Source: JALZKA01 sp963717635 (GTDB lineage: Bacteria; Actinomycetota; Thermoleophilia; Solirubrobacterales; 70-9). From it: DNA of 64,000 bases. Below, piece after piece: positions 8,064-16,697 of the stretch (positions are counted from its first letter, which is position 1; each line of letters begins with the position of its first letter). Position numbers and translations under genes: made by a program. A model generated the notes under the pieces. The model was not told where the DNA came from and did no database searches. It was given only the letters and a program-made list of their open reading frames with translations. The stretch is taken from contig OY970347.1 in NCBI GenBank assembly GCA_963717635.1, positions 1,736,001 through 1,800,000 of the forward strand. Reading direction: 5' to 3'.

Positions 8064-8845
8064 CAGGCTGCCTCCTCAGATAGATCCGCCGGCGCCTCCG
8101 CTTCGCGTCCGGGGCCGGCGGCGCCCGAAGCTGCGTTGATCGTGATCGGACCGAACAGGCCCTGCTGGTCCCAGGTCGCCTCGCCGCGCTTGTGCATCTC
8201 GAGCAGGGCGAAGATCGTGACCGCCTGCGTCAGACGGTCCTCGGTGCCGAAGACCTCGTCGAAATCGAGCTCCGCGCGGCGGCCGAGCAGGTCCCGAAGG
8301 ACGTTGAGCCGGCGGTCGAGCGAGACGGTCGGCCGGATGTGGGAGGTGTCGGGGGCCGCGGGCATCCGCAGCAGTTCGCCGATCGCCTGCGCGAGTCGGT
8401 CGCCGGCGTACACGGGTCGCGCCGCCTCCAACGAGACTCGGCGCAGCTGCGGCGGCAGCGGCGCGCGGCGGTAGAGGTAGCGACGGCCATCGGCGAACAG
8501 CTCGGCAAGGTGCGAGCCCGCGTCGCGGTAGCGCCGGTACTCGAGCATCCGGGCCAGCAGCTCCTCGGCGGCCTCCTCTGGTTGGAGGTCCTCGGCGTCG
8601 TCCTCCTCACGGGGGAGCAGCAGGCGGGACTTCAGCTCCAGGAGCGCGGCGATCAGGACCAGGAACTCGGTTGCCGCCTCGAGGTCCAACTCGCCCTGCT
8701 CCTCGAGGTGCTCGATGTAGGCGACGACGATCTCGCCCAGCTCGACCTCGGCCAGGTTGACGCCCTCGCGCAGCACGACCGCCATCAGGAGGTCGAAGGG
8801 GCCCGCGAAGACGTCCAGCTCGAGGTCGAGGTCGGCTACCGGCAC
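8063..8845 (-). CDS. scpA: Segregation and condensation protein A (kleisin)
   Basis: Kleisin subunit of the SMC-ScpAB condensin. 260 residues. N-terminal FAGPFDLLMAVVLREGVN is the SMC-neck-binding kleisin helix; the middle is Glu-rich (EEDDAEDLQPEEAAEELL); the C-terminal winged helix ends near TIFALLEMHKRGEATWDQ. GTG start. TAAGCT (complement of 8853-8858) ends 7 nt before it, consistent with a separate leaderless promoter 21 bp after trpS. Confidence 0.95.
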   Translation of the reverse strand: MPVADLDLELDVFAGPFDLLMAVVLREGVNLAEVELGEIVVAYIEHLEEQGELDLEAATEFLVLIAALLELKSRLLLPREEDDAEDLQPEEAAEELLARMLEYRRYRDAGSHLAELFADGRRYLYRRAPLPPQLRRVSLEAARPVYAGDRLAQAIGELLRMPAAPDTSHIRPTVSLDRRLNVLRDLLGRRAELDFDEVFGTEDRLTQAVTIFALLEMHKRGEATWDQQGLFGPITINAASGAAGPGREAEAPADLSEEAA

Positions 8846-8866
8846 GCCCGTGAGCTTAGAAGCGGG

Positions 8867-9865
8867 TCAGGACGGCGAGCGGCCGAGGCCCATCACGTCG
8901 CGCACGTCGGTAAGGGTCTCTGCCGCGATCACGCGCGCCTTCTCGGCGCCCTCGGCCAGCGCGGCCTCGAGCGCCGCTTGGTCGGGCCGCAGCTCCGTGT
9001 AGCGCTCGCGGACCGGCGACAGGTGCTCCACGACCGCCTCGCCGACCGCCGACTTGAAGTCTCCGTAGCCCGATCCGGCGAACTCGCTCTCGACCGTTTC
9101 GTGGTCCGACTGCCGCACCGCGGCCAGGATCTCGATCAGGTTGGCGATCCCCTCTTTGCCCTCGCCGCGCTTGACCTCGGAGCCCGAGTCGGTGACCGCA
9201 CTGCGAATCTTCTTGCGGATCGCGTCGGGTTCGTCAAGCACGTAAACCGTGCCGGCCTCGCTGCCGGTGGTGGTCGACATCTTCGAGGTCGGGTCCTGCA
9301 GGTCCATGATCCGGGCTCCGACCGCCGGGATCCGGTGCTCGGGCTCGACCAGGACCTCACGGCCGCCGCCGAAGCGCTCGTTGAAGCGCCGCGCGATCTC
9401 GCGCATCAGCTCGATGTGCTGGCGCTGGTCCTCGCCGATCGGGACCTCGCCCGCGCGGTGGGCGAGCACGTCGGCCGCCTGCAGCACGGGATAGAAGAAC
9501 AGCGCGGCCGAGACCAGCTCGCGCTGCTTCGCCGACTTCTCCTTGAACTGGTGCATGCGGTTGAGGTCGCCGTGGGCGGTCACGGCACCCAGCAGCCAGC
9601 ACAGCTCGGTGTGCTCGCGCACGTCGGACTGGCGGAAGAGGATCGACTTGGCCGGGTCGATGCCCGCGGCGAGCAGGATCGCCGTGGTGTCGTAGAGGCG
9701 CTCGCGAAGCTCTGCCGGGTCGTAGGCGACCGAGATCGCGTGCAGGTCGACGATGCAATAGATCGCGTCGCCGCCGGCCTGCCCCTCGACGTACTGGCGA
9801 ATCGCGCCGATGTAGTTGCCGAGGTGCTTGCGCCCCGTGGGTTGGATGCCGCTGAAGATCCTCAC
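8867..9865 (-). CDS. trpS: Tryptophanyl-tRNA synthetase
   Basis: Charges tRNA-Trp. 332 residues from GTG 9865, chosen because the protein then starts RIFSGIQPTGRKHLGNYIGA, the family N-terminus with the HIGH-type signature. The KMSKS-type signature is SKMSTTTGS. An upstream extension in frame does not look like protein. It lies 10 bp after fetB, so it may be read from the fetAB transcript. Confidence 0.95.
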   Translation of the reverse strand: MRIFSGIQPTGRKHLGNYIGAIRQYVEGQAGGDAIYCIVDLHAISVAYDPAELRERLYDTTAILLAAGIDPAKSILFRQSDVREHTELCWLLGAVTAHGDLNRMHQFKEKSAKQRELVSAALFFYPVLQAADVLAHRAGEVPIGEDQRQHIELMREIARRFNERFGGGREVLVEPEHRIPAVGARIMDLQDPTSKMSTTTGSEAGTVYVLDEPDAIRKKIRSAVTDSGSEVKRGEGKEGIANLIEILAAVRQSDHETVESEFAGSGYGDFKSAVGEAVVEHLSPVRERYTELRPDQAALEAALAEGAEKARVIAAETLTDVRDVMGLGRSPS

Positions 9866-9875
9866 GAGAAGAAAT

Positions 9876-10652
9876 CTACGGCTCGGGTGGCTCGCGGAGC
9901 TGGTCGGCGGGCGTGAAGAAGCCTCGATACGCAAGACCGGTGGCAACCAGCGAGGAGATGGCGACGCTGCCGAGCAGGACCCAGAGCAGGATCAGCTGCA
10001 GGCGCACGGCGTCGGTGGGATCGGCGCCCGCAAGCAGCATGCCGACCATCGTGCCGGGGAAGAAGATCAGGCCGGTCGTCTTCGTCGAGTCCACCAGGGT
10101 GATCATTCCGGAGCGGAGGCTGCGGCGCACGATCGGCGCCGCCGCCTCGGCCGAACTGGCGCCCAGCGCGAGCGTCGCCTCGATCTCGCGGGCCGACGCC
10201 GCGACGTCGTCGCCGAGGCGGTTCAGCGCCACGGCGGCAGCCGTCATCGCGTTGCCGATCACCATGCCGCCGACCGGCACCAGATACCGGGGCTCGGGCT
10301 CGAAGATTCCCAGCGCCAGCACCAGGCCGAGCGTGGCCACGGCGGCCAGCGCCAGCGCGATCAGCAAGGGCACCAGGGCCCCGGGCACGTTTCGAGCGCG
10401 GCCGCGGGCTGTATACGCCCCAAAAACCACCATCACCAGGATCAGCGCTGCGACCAGCCAGAGGCTGTCCTCGTCGAAGATCGCCTGGATCACGTAGCCG
10501 ATCGCGAACAGCTGCAGCATCGAGCGCACGACGGCGATCGCGATGTCCTGCTCCAGATCTGCGCGGCGCCAGCGCGAGACTGCGATCGCGACGACGATCA
10601 GCACGAGGCTTGCCGCCACCTCGCCGAGGCTGACGTCGATGCCGGCGTTCAA
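9876..10652 (-). CDS. fetB: ABC transporter permease, FetB/YbbM (UPF0014) family
   Basis: Membrane subunit of a FetAB-type exporter, linked in E. coli to iron export. About 258 residues with ~7 hydrophobic segments. Typical family stretches are YVIQAIF, VPVGGMVIGNAM, ALGASSAEA and DSTKTTGLIFFPGTMVGMLLAG. The start is TTG 10652: it gives a TTGA overlap with the fetA stop and has AAGGAGGTG 8 nt upstream. A longer frame from an upstream ATG would overlap fetA and adds Arg/Gly-rich sequence, so it was rejected. Confidence 0.88.
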   Translation of the reverse strand: MNAGIDVSLGEVAASLVLIVVAIAVSRWRRADLEQDIAIAVVRSMLQLFAIGYVIQAIFDEDSLWLVAALILVMVVFGAYTARGRARNVPGALVPLLIALALAAVATLGLVLALGIFEPEPRYLVPVGGMVIGNAMTAAAVALNRLGDDVAASAREIEATLALGASSAEAAAPIVRRSLRSGMITLVDSTKTTGLIFFPGTMVGMLLAGADPTDAVRLQLILLWVLLGSVAISSLVATGLAYRGFFTPADQLREPPEP

Positions 10653-11308
10653 ACCGGGAGCACCTCCTTCGCGAGCCCCTGCTCGACCGCGCGGCCCCCG
10701 TCGACCCGCACGATCCAATCCGCGAGCCGCCGCGCCTGCGCCGGATCGTGGGTCACGACGACGGTCGAGATGTCAAGGCGTTGGCGGAGCTCGCCGAACG
10801 TGCGCTCGACGGCGTCGCGCGTGTCCTCGTCGAGCGCGGACGTCGGCTCGTCGAGCAGCAGGACGCGCGGCTCGAGCGCGAGCGCCCGCGCCAGCATGAC
10901 CCGCTGCTGCTCGCCGACCGAGAGCTGGCCGGCGTCGCGGTCGGCGTAGCCCGCGTCGAGCCCGCTGAGGCTCAGGAGCCGCCCAACGTCGGGTTCCATC
11001 CCGCCGAAGGCGGCGGCGAATTCGACGTTCGCTTGCACGGTTCCCTCGGCGAGCGCGGGCAGCTGCGGGACCAGGCAGACCTCGCGCCGCAACTCACGCG
11101 GGTCGCGGTCCCGGACGTCCGCCCCGCGGTAGAGGACGGCGCCGCTCTCGGGATCGGCGAGCCGGTTGAGCAGGCGCAGGATCGTGGACTTGCCGGATCC
11201 CGACGGGCCGACGAGGCACGACGTGCCCTCGGGCAGCGAACAGGTCAGGTCGCGAAGCACCGCGCGCCCCGCGCGCGCCAGGCGCACCTCCTGGAGTTCG
11301 AACAGCAC
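10649..11308 (-). CDS. fetA: ABC transporter ATP-binding protein, FetA/YbbL-like
   Basis: ATPase partner of FetB, about 219 residues. Walker A is GPSGSGKST, Q-loop VCLVPQLPA, signature LSVGEQQRV, Walker B VLLLDEPTSALDE, H-loop VVVTHD. GTG 11308 is preferred because the GATAAT at complement 11315-11320 ends exactly 6 nt before it (leaderless). An ATG at 11335 is in frame but would then lie upstream of the promoter element. Divergent from the NHEJ ligase gene. Confidence 0.87.
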   Translation of the reverse strand: MLFELQEVRLARAGRAVLRDLTCSLPEGTSCLVGPSGSGKSTILRLLNRLADPESGAVLYRGADVRDRDPRELRREVCLVPQLPALAEGTVQANVEFAAAFGGMEPDVGRLLSLSGLDAGYADRDAGQLSVGEQQRVMLARALALEPRVLLLDEPTSALDEDTRDAVERTFGELRQRLDISTVVVTHDPAQARRLADWIVRVDGGRAVEQGLAKEVLPV

Positions 11309-11344
11309 GCGGCGATTATCGAGCCTGGATCGCATAATCGAGCG
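11309..11344. promoter_or_regulatory. Divergent leaderless promoter pair fetA / NHEJ ligase
   Basis: 36 bp separate two GTG starts. GATAAT (complement of 11315-11320) is 6 nt from the fetA GTG and CATAAT (11333-11338) is 6 nt from the ligase GTG. The two -10-like hexamers are only 12 bp apart, so the -35 zones overlap and the promoters would compete. Neither gene has a Shine-Dalgarno sequence. Confidence 0.55.
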
Positions 11345-12376
11345 GTGGCATCTCCCCTTCCCCGCTCGATCCAGCCGATGCTCGCCACGACGGCGACCGA
11401 CCCGCCCCCCGGGGATGGCTGGGCCTTCGAGGTCAAATGGGACGGCGTGCGGGCGCCGGCGTTCGTCGACGACTCCGGCGTTCGGATCCACAGCCGGCGC
11501 GGCGAGGACACGAGCCATCGCTATCCGGAATTGGCGGGGCTGGTCACGGCGCTCGCGGGCCGCGACGTCGTCCTCGACGGCGAGGTCGTCGCCTTCGACG
11601 AGGCCGGCCGCCCAAGCTTTCAGACCCTCCAGCGGCGGATGGGCCTGTCCAGGCCGGAGACGATCCGCCTCCGGGCCGAGGAGTTCCCGGTTACCTACGT
11701 GGCGTTCGACCTGTTGGCGCTCGACGGCGAGCCGCTCCTGGCCGAGCCGTACGAGCGGCGCCGCGAGCTACTCGCGGAGCTCGGGCTGGACGGAAACTCC
11801 TGGCGCGCCCCGGCGCATCACCTCGGCTCGGGCGACGAGTTCCTGACCGCGGCTCGCTCCCGGGGCCTCGAGGGCATCGTCTGCAAGCGGCTTGGCAGCC
11901 CGTACCGGCCCGGCAAGCGCAGCGCCGATTGGCTCAAGATTCGTGCTCGCCTCGGACAGGAGCTCCTGATCGGGGGTTACATGCCCGGCGAGGGCGGGCG
12001 GCGTGGCAAGGTCGGCTCGTTGCTGGTCGGCTACTGGGACTCCACACCCGGCGAGGCCGAGGGCCTGGATCGCCCGCAGCGGCTGGCCTACGCCGGCGGC
12101 GTCGGCACCGGCTTCACCGACGCGATGCTCGACCGCCTGATCGGCCTGCTCAAGCCGCTCGAGACCGACGAGTCGCCGTTCGAGCTCGGCGAGGACCCAC
12201 GCATCAAGTACAGGGCCCGGGCGCGCGAGCGCGGCGCCGGGCCGGTTTGGGTGCGGCCGGAGCTGGTCGGCGAGTTCGAGTTCACGGAGTGGACCCGCGA
12301 GGGGACCCTGCGCCAGCCCGCGTTCAAGGGGCTGCGCGACGACAAGGACCCGCGCGAGGTCGTGCGCGAGGGCTGA
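11345..12376 (+). CDS. ligD: ATP-dependent DNA ligase (LigD-type ligase domain as a separate protein)
   Basis: Seals double-strand breaks in bacterial NHEJ. 343 residues. Adenylation motif I is EVKWDGVR (Lys ~29), motif III VAFDLLALDG, motif IV EGIVCKR, motif V WLKIR; a C-terminal OB-fold ends FKGLRDDKDP. It matches the ligase module of LigD but lacks the polymerase and nuclease modules. The polymerase is encoded separately at 14043 after ku. Convergent with the next gene with only 3 bp between. Confidence 0.92.
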   Translation: MASPLPRSIQPMLATTATDPPPGDGWAFEVKWDGVRAPAFVDDSGVRIHSRRGEDTSHRYPELAGLVTALAGRDVVLDGEVVAFDEAGRPSFQTLQRRMGLSRPETIRLRAEEFPVTYVAFDLLALDGEPLLAEPYERRRELLAELGLDGNSWRAPAHHLGSGDEFLTAARSRGLEGIVCKRLGSPYRPGKRSADWLKIRARLGQELLIGGYMPGEGGRRGKVGSLLVGYWDSTPGEAEGLDRPQRLAYAGGVGTGFTDAMLDRLIGLLKPLETDESPFELGEDPRIKYRARARERGAGPVWVRPELVGEFEFTEWTREGTLRQPAFKGLRDDKDPREVVREG

Positions 12377-12379
12377 GCC

Positions 12380-12988
12380 TCAGCGCGAGTGTTCGATCCA
12401 GAGCCTGCGGCCGGAGAAGGCGCAGGGGTCGCCGCCGATGGCGGACGAGTAGCGCATCGAAAGCGTGTACCTGCCGGTCTGCGGGATCGGCACGTCGCGG
12501 CCGATCAGATCGGCGAGGTTGGTGCTGCCGTCGGCCGATCCGTCCATGTAGACGGTCACCGGATCGCTGGGACTAGCGTCGATGACCGTGCGGTCGAAGT
12601 CCCCGGGCGGCCCCTGGACGCGGAGCCTCACAAAACAGTCATTCGAAAGCGATCCGTCGAGGCGCACGGTCACGGCGAGGTGCACGCGCAGCAGGTCGCC
12701 GGCCTTGGCCCGCAGCCTGATCCGCGGCGTCAGCGCGATCTCGCTGCCCGGGGCAACCGAGGTCTCACCCCCCGCCCGCCCGAACTTGACGACATCCGTG
12801 TCGCTCGCCTTTACCTGGCCGCGCTTGATGTGCTTCGAGCGCACCGCGTTGGGCTTGATGTCCTTCGACGTGATCTTGTCGACGGCGACCGCGGTTCCGG
12901 CGAGCGCCGCGATCAGCGCCGCGACCACAAGGACCATCGCCGGCGACGGAAGCCGGCGTCCCCTCTCAGTGCCCTCCCCCTGCTGCAC
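12380..12988 (-). CDS. Putative exported or membrane-anchored protein of unknown function
   Basis: About 202 residues from GTG 12988. The N-terminus has basic residues, then one hydrophobic segment (VLVVAALIAALAGTAVAV) that may be a signal anchor or signal peptide. Next comes IKPNAVRSKHIKRGQVKASD, a Lys/Asn-rich short-repeat motif common in exported actinobacterial proteins. The C-terminal ~130 residues look like a beta-sandwich (RLRAKAGDLLRVHLAVTVRL) with three Cys. TAGGGT (complement of 12996-13001) lies 7 nt before the GTG. Divergent from ku. No function assigned. Confidence 0.7.
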   Translation of the reverse strand: MQQGEGTERGRRLPSPAMVLVVAALIAALAGTAVAVDKITSKDIKPNAVRSKHIKRGQVKASDTDVVKFGRAGGETSVAPGSEIALTPRIRLRAKAGDLLRVHLAVTVRLDGSLSNDCFVRLRVQGPPGDFDRTVIDASPSDPVTVYMDGSADGSTNLADLIGRDVPIPQTGRYTLSMRYSSAIGGDPCAFSGRRLWIEHSR

Positions 12989-13137
12989 GAGGCCGACCCT
13001 ACACCGGTCCCTGGCGCGACGCAAGATCGCCTGCGCGTTATGTGCCCCGGCAGGTATGCGGCGCTACTGTGGGGTACCTAGTAGCTACGTCCGGCGATTA
13101 GTTCTCCGAGCAACGCCGGTCTAAGGAAGAGAACACG

Positions 13138-14043
13138 ATGCCACGCGCGATCTGGACAGGTTCAATCTCATTCGGGCTCCTGAACGTGCCCGTGAAGCTC
13201 TACAGCGCCGTCTCGCGCAAGAACGTCTCGTTCCGCGAGCTGCGCGCCTCCGACAGCTCGCGCGTCCGCCACAAGCGCGTCGCCGAGGCCGACGGTGAGG
13301 AAGTCCCGTACGAGGAGATCGTCAAGGGCTACGAGCTCGCCCCCGAGCAGTACATCGTCCTGACCAAGGACGAGCTCGAGGAGATGAACCCGAAGAAGAC
13401 GCGGGCGATCGAGATCGAGGCGTTCGTCGACCTCGAAGAGATCGATCCGATCTACTTCGACCACCCCTACTACCTCGGCCCCGACAAGGGCGCCGAGAAG
13501 GCCTACGCCCTGCTGACCAAGGCGATGAAGGACCAGGGCAAGGTCGCCGTCGCCCGCTTCGTGCTGCGCAACAAGGAGAACCTGGCTGCGATTCGCCCGA
13601 TGGGCGACGTCCTGACGATGGCGACGATGCGCTTCGCCGACGAGGTCGTGCAGCCCGAAGAGATCACCGAGATCCTCGGCGAAGACGCCGAGAATCCGCG
13701 CAAGGCCGAGGTCGACATGGCCAAGCAGCTGATCGACTCGCTGGCCTCCGACTTCAAGGCCTCGGACTACAAGGACGAGTACCGCGAGGAGCTGCTCGCC
13801 CTGATCGAGCGCAAGGCCAAGGGCGAGGACATCGTCGAGGTCGAGAGCGAGGCGCCCAAGCCCACTCGCGCGCCCGACCTGATGGCGGCGCTCGAGGAGA
13901 GCCTGGCGGCGGTCAAGTCCGAGCCGCTGGCGGAGGGCTCGAAGAAGCCCGCCCCGAAGAAGGCTCCGGCGAAGAAGCGCTCGCGTGCCAAGAAATCCAC
14001 CGGTACCAAGCGATCGCGGGCAAAGAGCAGCGCCAAGTCGTAG
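13138..14043 (+). CDS. ku: Ku protein, bacterial NHEJ
   Basis: Homodimeric ring that binds DNA ends and recruits the ligase and polymerase. 301 residues. N-terminal WTGSISFGLLNVPVKLYSA is the bacterial Ku signature; the core runs to about residue 250. The last ~45 residues are Lys/Ala/Pro-rich (KKPAPKKAPAKKRSRAKK), a DNA-binding tail seen in extended Ku proteins. AAGGAAGAG precedes the ATG. The stop TAG at 14041-14043 touches the polymerase frame, which lies in the -1 frame with no start codon of its own. Confidence 0.95.
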   Translation: MPRAIWTGSISFGLLNVPVKLYSAVSRKNVSFRELRASDSSRVRHKRVAEADGEEVPYEEIVKGYELAPEQYIVLTKDELEEMNPKKTRAIEIEAFVDLEEIDPIYFDHPYYLGPDKGAEKAYALLTKAMKDQGKVAVARFVLRNKENLAAIRPMGDVLTMATMRFADEVVQPEEITEILGEDAENPRKAEVDMAKQLIDSLASDFKASDYKDEYREELLALIERKAKGEDIVEVESEAPKPTRAPDLMAALEESLAAVKSEPLAEGSKKPAPKKAPAKKRSRAKKSTGTKRSRAKSSAKS

Positions 14044-14939
14044 AGGTCGGCGGGCGCGAGCTTTCCCTCTCGAACCTCGACAAGGTCCTGTGGCCGAAGT
14101 CGAAGACGACCAAGGCTCAGGCGATCGACTACTACGCCCGCGTCGCGGACGTCCTCCTTCCTCACCTCGCCGGACGTCCCCTGACGCTGGTGCGCTTCCC
14201 CGACGGGGTCGACGGCTTCCGCTTCTACGAGAAGCGCGCGCCCAAGGGCGCACCGGACTGGGTCGAGACCGCGCGGGTGGGGTTCGACCGGGCGGGCGAG
14301 ATCGACTTCGTCGTCTGCTCAGAGCAGGCGACGCTCGTGTGGCTCGCACAGATCGCGGCGCTTGAGCTCCATCCCTCGCTCTCGAAGGCGCGCAACATGG
14401 AGGTGCCGACGACGATCGTCTTCGACCTCGACCCGGGGCCGCCAGCCGGGATCCGCGAGTGCTGCGTGGTCGGGCTGCGCGTACGCGAGCTGTTTGCCGG
14501 GATCGACCTCGAGTGCTTCGCGAAGTCCTCGGGATCGAAGGGCCTGCAGGTCTACGTGCCGCTCAACGGCCGCACGAAGTACGAGCGGACGAAGCCGTTT
14601 GCCCAGGCCGTCGCCCAGGCACTCGAGCGCGCCGAGCCGGACCTGGTCGTCTCGAAGATGACCAAGAAGCTGCGGGTCGGAAAGGTGCTGGTGGACTGGT
14701 CGCAGAACACGCGCTCGAAGACCACCGTGGCCGTGTACTCCCTGCGGGCCAGGGAGCGGCCCACGGTCTCGACTCCGGTCACCTGGGACGAGGTCGAGGC
14801 GGGCGCGGCGGGGAAGGATGAGCTGCGGTTTGAGGGGGACGAAGTCCTCGAGCGCATCGACAAGCACGGCGACCTGTTCGCGCCCGTGCTCGAACTGAAG
14901 CAGACGCTGCCGCGGGACAAGCCGCCGGACGCGGTGTGA
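14043..14939 (+). CDS. ligD: NHEJ primase-polymerase (LigD polymerase domain), start codon not identifiable
   Basis: Adds nucleotides at DNA ends during NHEJ. Homology begins immediately at the Ku stop (VGGRELSLSNLDKVLWPK, codons from 14043). It continues through the LVRFPDGVDGFRFYEKR region, the catalytic DLDPG metal motif, SSGSKGLQVYVPL and KVLVDWSQNTRSKTT, so the domain is whole (~299 codons). There is no ATG, GTG or TTG in frame from well inside ku until GTG 14190, which would delete conserved sequence. Possible explanations are a -1 frameshift fusing it to Ku, a rare start codon, or a sequencing indel. Confidence 0.82.
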   Translation, partial: EVGGRELSLSNLDKVLWPKSKTTKAQAIDYYARVADVLLPHLAGRPLTLVRFPDGVDGFRFYEKRAPKGAPDWVETARVGFDRAGEIDFVVCSEQATLVWLAQIAALELHPSLSKARNMEVPTTIVFDLDPGPPAGIRECCVVGLRVRELFAGIDLECFAKSSGSKGLQVYVPLNGRTKYERTKPFAQAVAQALERAEPDLVVSKMTKKLRVGKVLVDWSQNTRSKTTVAVYSLRARERPTVSTPVTWDEVEAGAAGKDELRFEGDEVLERIDKHGDLFAPVLELKQTLPRDKPPDAV

Positions 14940-14946
14940 GCGCGGT

Positions 14947-15146
14947 CGGCGGGTCGAGATCACGGCCAACAACGGCCTCACCGGATTCGAGCCGGTCGTC
15001 GAGGGCGCGACCCAACTGACGAGGACGGTCGCTACGAGCTGCGGGTCGAGGCGGCCGAGAATACGATCGGCGGCTACCGGGCGAAGGCCCTGCGCAAGCC
15101 GAAGCGCCGCATCATCTGTCGGGCCGCGCGCTCGCCGATCGTCTGA
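14947..15146 (+). pseudogene. Remnant coding fragment, frame-disrupted
   Basis: About 200 bp after the polymerase gene look coding but need a frame change. One frame reads VEITANNGLTGFEPVVEG. After CAACTGACGAGG (about 15013-15024) another frame continues DEDGRYELRVEAAENTIGG to a TGA at 15144-15146. The two halves join smoothly if one base is lost or gained near 15016. It has no start codon and resembles the C-terminal end of an exported protein. The region carries no intact gene. Confidence 0.4.
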
Positions 15147-15155
15147 GGCCGAGCT

Positions 15156-16697
15156 TCAGCCCAGTGGCTGGCGGATGACGGGGCGGCGGCTGGCGGCGGC
15201 CTCGTCGAGCCGGCGGACCGGCGTCGTGTAGGGCGCCTCGGTGAGGATCGCGGGGTCCTCCTCGGCCTCGGCCAGGATCGCGTCGATCGCGTCGGCCAGG
15301 TCGTCCAGGGACTCGCGGGTCTCGGTCTCCGTCGGCTCGAACATCAGCGCCTCGTCGACCAGCAGCGGAAAGTAGATCGTCGGCGGATGGAACCCGTAGT
15401 CGAGCAGGCGCTTGGCGATGTCGAGCGTTTTGACCTGCAGCTCGTGGCGCGCTGGGTCGCCGGTGAGAACGAACTCATGCATGCAGCGCTCGCCGAAGGC
15501 CAGCGGCAGGTGCTTGCCGGCGCGCCCGGCTCGGAGCTTGGCAAGCAGGTAGTTGGCGTTCAGGACCGCGGTCTCCGACGCCTCGCGCAGGCCGTCGGCG
15601 CCGAGCGACGCGATGTAGGCATAGGAGCGGACGAAGACGCCGAAGTTGCCCTGGAAGCCGCGCAGGCGACCGATCGATTTCTCGCCCGAGTGGTCCAGGT
15701 CGAAGCTCGGGCGGGAACCGTTCGCGCCTTCGTCCCGCATGATCCGCGGCACGGGGAGATAGGGAGCGATCCGATCCGAGACCGCGATCGGGCCGGCGCC
15801 GGGCCCACCGCCGCCGTGCGGCTGCGAGAACGACTTGTGCAGGTTCAGGTGGACGATGTCGAAGCCCATGTCCCCCGGGCGCGACCAGCCCATGATCGCG
15901 TTCAGGTTGGCGCCGTCGTAATACAGGGTGCCACCGATCTCGTGCGTGATCGCTGCGATCTCGCGGATGTTGCGGTCGAACAGGCCGAGGGTGTTCGGGT
16001 TGGTGAGCATCAGGCAAGCGACCGTCTCGTCCGCCTTCTCCCGCAGGTCGTCCAGGTCGACGCCTCCGTCCTTCGCCGTCGCGACCTTGACGACCTCGTA
16101 GCCGGCCATCGTCACCGTCGCCGGGTTTGTGCCGTGCGCGGTGTCCGGCGTGAGGACCCGGGTGCGCTCCTGACCGCGGTCCGAGTGGTAGGCGCGCGTC
16201 AACAAAAGGCCCGCCAGCTCTCCGTGCGATCCTGCCGACGGCTGCAGCGAGACATGCGGCAGCCCGGTCAGCTCCGAAAGCGCGCGCTCCAGGTTCCACA
16301 TCAGCTCCAGCGCTCCCTGGGCGCGCTTCGGATCCTGCGCAGGATGCAGGCGCGCGTGGCCCGGCAGCGCCGCGACGCGCTCGTTGAGGCGCGGGTTGTG
16401 CTTCATCGTGCACGAGCCCAATGGATAGGGCCCGGTGTCGAGGTCGAAGTTTCGGCGCGAGATCCGGTTGTAGTGGCGGACGATCTCGGGCTCGGAGACC
16501 TCGGGCAGCAAGGCCGGGCTGGTGCGCAGGAGCTTTGCGGGAATCAGGTCGGCGAGCGGAGTTTCGGGCACGTCCGTGGGGGGCATCACGGCCGCGCGAC
16601 GGCCTTCGACGGAGCGCTCGAAGATCGTCGTCGCACGCTCGCGCTGGAGGGGCGTGGGGACCTCGGCGCTCCGCGGCGGCGCCAGGTGCTCGCTCAT
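15156..16697 (-). CDS. gcvPB: Glycine dehydrogenase (decarboxylating) subunit 2
   Basis: C-terminal half of the P protein of the glycine cleavage system. PLP-dependent: it decarboxylates glycine and loads the aminomethyl group on GcvH. 513 residues. The PLP lysine is in HLNLHKSF, followed by the Gly-rich QPHGGGGPGAGP loop; DGANLNAIMG carries the PLP Asp region. Start overlaps the gcvPA stop (ATGA). Last gene of the gcvT-gcvH-gcvPA-gcvPB run. Confidence 0.95.
   Translation of the reverse strand: MSEHLAPPRSAEVPTPLQRERATTIFERSVEGRRAAVMPPTDVPETPLADLIPAKLLRTSPALLPEVSEPEIVRHYNRISRRNFDLDTGPYPLGSCTMKHNPRLNERVAALPGHARLHPAQDPKRAQGALELMWNLERALSELTGLPHVSLQPSAGSHGELAGLLLTRAYHSDRGQERTRVLTPDTAHGTNPATVTMAGYEVVKVATAKDGGVDLDDLREKADETVACLMLTNPNTLGLFDRNIREIAAITHEIGGTLYYDGANLNAIMGWSRPGDMGFDIVHLNLHKSFSQPHGGGGPGAGPIAVSDRIAPYLPVPRIMRDEGANGSRPSFDLDHSGEKSIGRLRGFQGNFGVFVRSYAYIASLGADGLREASETAVLNANYLLAKLRAGRAGKHLPLAFGERCMHEFVLTGDPARHELQVKTLDIAKRLLDYGFHPPTIYFPLLVDEALMFEPTETETRESLDDLADAIDAILAEAEEDPAILTEAPYTTPVRRLDEAAASRRPVIRQPLG

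Noticed and set aside
8192..9916. A ~570-codon open frame on the plus strand
   Set aside because: Antisense to scpA and trpS; third-position GC bias produces long antisense frames throughout this window.
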